From an uncultured Erysipelotrichaceae bacterium (GTDB lineage Bacteria > Bacillota_I > Bacilli_A > RF39 > UBA660), in contig CADBNY010000147.1 in NCBI GenBank assembly GCA_902796215.1, positions 1-6,450 of the forward strand: a stretch of DNA of 6,450 nt. Direction: 5' to 3'. The translations under genes and the position numbers were made by a program. Below are positions 4,941 through 6,450 of this stretch, in pieces. The first letter of the stretch is position 1. Each line of letters starts with the position of its first letter. The notes beneath the pieces were generated by a model. It was not told the origin of the DNA and searched no databases. It saw only the letters and a list, made by a program, of their open reading frames with translations.

Positions 4941-5891
4941 TTAATCATCGTCACGTAATATTAGGCCTAAATCTCTGATTTTGTCTAAAACTTCTTTTAA
5001 TGATTTTTTACCTAAATTACGAATTTTCATCATATCAGATTCACTCTTATTAACAAGATCTTGTAAAGTATGAATTCCTGCTCTCTTTAAGCAGTTGTAT
5101 GCTCTTACTGAGAAATCTAAGTCTTCGATTGATGTTTCTAGTGCTTTTACTTTTGGATCTTCTGTTTTTTCAATCATCATTCCACTAACATCAGCAATAG
5201 CAGATAAATCTGTTACGATTTCTAAATGTTCAATTAAGATGCGAGAAGCTAAAGCAATTGCTTCTTCTGGCTTGATAGAACCATTTGTCCAAACATCCAT
5301 AATTAATTTGTCATAACTCTCATCTTGTCCTACACGTGCATTTCCTACTTCGTATGAAACTCTTTCAATTGGAGAATACAATGAATCAATTGCAATTTCT
5401 CCAGTTTTGTTTATATCATGAATTTTTTTATTATCTTCACTTCTTACATATCCACGGCCATTTGTAATAGTCATTTCCATGTTTAGTGAAGCTCCCTTTG
5501 ATAAAGTACAAATTACTTTATCTTTATTAATTACTTCAATATCTGAATCATGTTCAATATCAGCAGCTGTTACTTCTCCCTCTTTGTTTGTACTAATATG
5601 TACTGTTTTTGTTTCGTTTGAATGATTTTTAACTACTATTCCTTTTAAATTTAAAATAATAGTAGTTACATCTTCATACACTCCATCGATTGTTTGAAAT
5701 TCATGAAGAACTCCTTCAATTTTTATACTACTAATAGCACTTCCTGGAAGAGATGATAACATAACTCTTCTTAGAGCATTTCCGATAGTAGTACCAAAAC
5801 CTCTTTCTAATGGTTCTAATTCAAATCTTCCATAGAAATTACTTTCTATAGAATCCGTTATTTTATAAATTGGCTTTTCAAATTGTAACAT
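4941..5891 (-). CDS. rpoA: DNA-directed RNA polymerase subunit alpha
   Basis: The alpha dimer is the scaffold for RNA polymerase assembly. The protein (316 aa, full length) has the N-terminal dimerisation and assembly domain (about 1-230), with FELEPLERGFGTTIGNALRRVMLSSLPG (23-50). A linker leads to the C-terminal domain (about 255-312), which binds UP-element DNA and activators. Residues matching the E. coli DNA-contact set are present: Arg263 and Asn266 in VRAYNCLK, and NLGKKSL (292-298). An intact C-terminal domain means activator and UP-element control is likely available. The start follows a GGGAGG site about 9 bases upstream, in a 65-base gap after rpsK where I see no promoter or terminator. 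It is co-transcribed with rpsM, rpsK and rplQ. Confidence 0.99.
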   Translation of the reverse strand: MLQFEKPIYKITDSIESNFYGRFELEPLERGFGTTIGNALRRVMLSSLPGSAISSIKIEGVLHEFQTIDGVYEDVTTIILNLKGIVVKNHSNETKTVHISTNKEGEVTAADIEHDSDIEVINKDKVICTLSKGASLNMEMTITNGRGYVRSEDNKKIHDINKTGEIAIDSLYSPIERVSYEVGNARVGQDESYDKLIMDVWTNGSIKPEEAIALASRILIEHLEIVTDLSAIADVSGMMIEKTEDPKVKALETSIEDLDFSVRAYNCLKRAGIHTLQDLVNKSESDMMKIRNLGKKSLKEVLDKIRDLGLILRDDD

Positions 5892-5956
5892 GAAACTAAC
5901 CTCCCTTTACTTTTTCACGAACTATTTTCTTTTTTTATCCACAAAGTATGTTTCCA

Positions 5957-6340
5957 CTATCCTCTTGGACGTTTTGGTGGACGACATCCATTATGTGGAA
6001 TTGGTGTAACATCTACAATTGATGTTACTTCTAGTCCTGCAGTTTGTAATGAGCGAATTGCAGTTTCACGACCTGGGCCTAAACCTTTAACGCGAACTTC
6101 AACTTTACGCATTCCCATGTCATATGCAGCCTTTCCAGCAGCTTCTGCAGCCATTCCAGCAGCGAATGGAGTTGATTTTTTACTTCCTTTAAAACCAATA
6201 GCACCAGATGATGCCCAGCTTATTACATTTCCATCTTTATCTGTTATTGTTGTAATTGTGTTATTAAAAGTTGAATGAATATGTGCTATACCTTCTGGTA
6301 CATTCTTTTTTACTTTTTTCTTTCTTGTTTTATATGCCAT
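5957..6340 (-). CDS. rpsK: Small ribosomal subunit protein uS11 (S11)
   Basis: S11 is on the 30S platform, next to the Shine-Dalgarno helix and the E site. The 127-aa product is of normal length and shows IAHIHSTFNNTITTITDKDGNVISWASSG, FKGSKKSTPFAAGMAAEAA, the VKGLGPGRETAIRSLQ block and the terminal DVTPIPHNGCRPPKRPRG. A strong AAAGGAGG site lies 8 bases before the ATG, in the 26-base gap after rpsM. Identification is secure. Confidence 0.98.
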   Translation of the reverse strand: MAYKTRKKKVKKNVPEGIAHIHSTFNNTITTITDKDGNVISWASSGAIGFKGSKKSTPFAAGMAAEAAGKAAYDMGMRKVEVRVKGLGPGRETAIRSLQTAGLEVTSIVDVTPIPHNGCRPPKRPRG

Positions 6341-6366
6341 AAGTATTACCTCCTTTTTTTATTTAA

Positions 6367-6450
6367 CTAAACTTTTTTCTTATTTGCTACAACTTTTCCT
6401 TTACCCTTACGAGTACGAGCATTACGATTAGTTCTTTGTCCTCTTACAGG
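6367..6450 (-). CDS. rpsM: Small ribosomal subunit protein uS13 (S13), C-terminal end only
   Basis: The gene runs off the right edge of the window, and only the last 27 codons plus TAG are present. They read PVRGQRTNRNARTRKGKGK and then VVANKKKV, the characteristic basic tail of S13 that contacts P-site tRNA and the intersubunit bridge. The position just before rpsK is the standard alpha-operon order. The rest of the protein, including its start, lies outside the window. Confidence 0.95.
   Translation of the reverse strand, partial: PVRGQRTNRNARTRKGKGKVVANKKKV

Noticed and set aside
5095..5316. Plus-strand open frame opposite rpoA
   Set aside because: It is antisense to a conserved core of rpoA.

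Overview
This window comes from an AT-rich, low-GC Bacillota-type genome (probably class Bacilli or an uncultured Mollicutes-related gut lineage such as RF39 or Erysipelotrichales; the lineage is an inference). The evidence is the gene order rpsM-rpsK-rpoA-rplQ-(ecfA-like pair)-truA-rplM-rpsI, strong GGAGG ribosome binding sites, sigma-A-type promoters, and base composition that is roughly 30% GC or less by eye. All genes lie on the minus strand, so transcription runs from high to low coordinates. All seven Trp codons are TGG. The 11 stop codons are TAA or TAG only, so nothing indicates recoding of TGA.

Region by region, in transcription order. (1) 6450-4516 is the distal end of the alpha operon: the C-terminal end of rpsM (S13), then rpsK (S11), rpoA (RNA polymerase alpha) and rplQ (L17). 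It ends at a long AT-rich intrinsic terminator (4442-4498). (2) 4440-1355 appears to be a separate unit with its own extended -10 promoter (4412-4440). It holds a short-chain dehydrogenase/reductase, two degenerate ABC ATPases of the EcfA family, and truA (tRNA pseudouridine synthase). The last three are tightly packed: 10-base overlap, then a 10-base gap. (3) 1315-94 is the rplM-rpsI unit. It has a near-consensus promoter (1287-1315), a structured leader that looks like the L13 autoregulatory leader (1228-1265), rplM (L13), rpsI (S9), and a small uncharacterised 76-residue gene whose ATG directly follows the rpsI stop. It ends at a hairpin terminator (94-117). Positions 1-93 are AT-rich intergenic DNA in which I see no supportable gene.

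Most of the window is translation and transcription housekeeping. The unusual part is the middle. In Bacillota the slot between rplQ and truA normally holds ecfA1-ecfA2-ecfT, the energising module of ECF vitamin and metal transporters. Here ecfT is absent, an SDR gene is present, and both ATPases have lost key catalytic motifs while staying as intact, translationally coupled reading frames. The second has lost its Walker A motif entirely. This looks like a conserved but repurposed, or regulatory, pseudo-ATPase pair rather than a working transporter motor.
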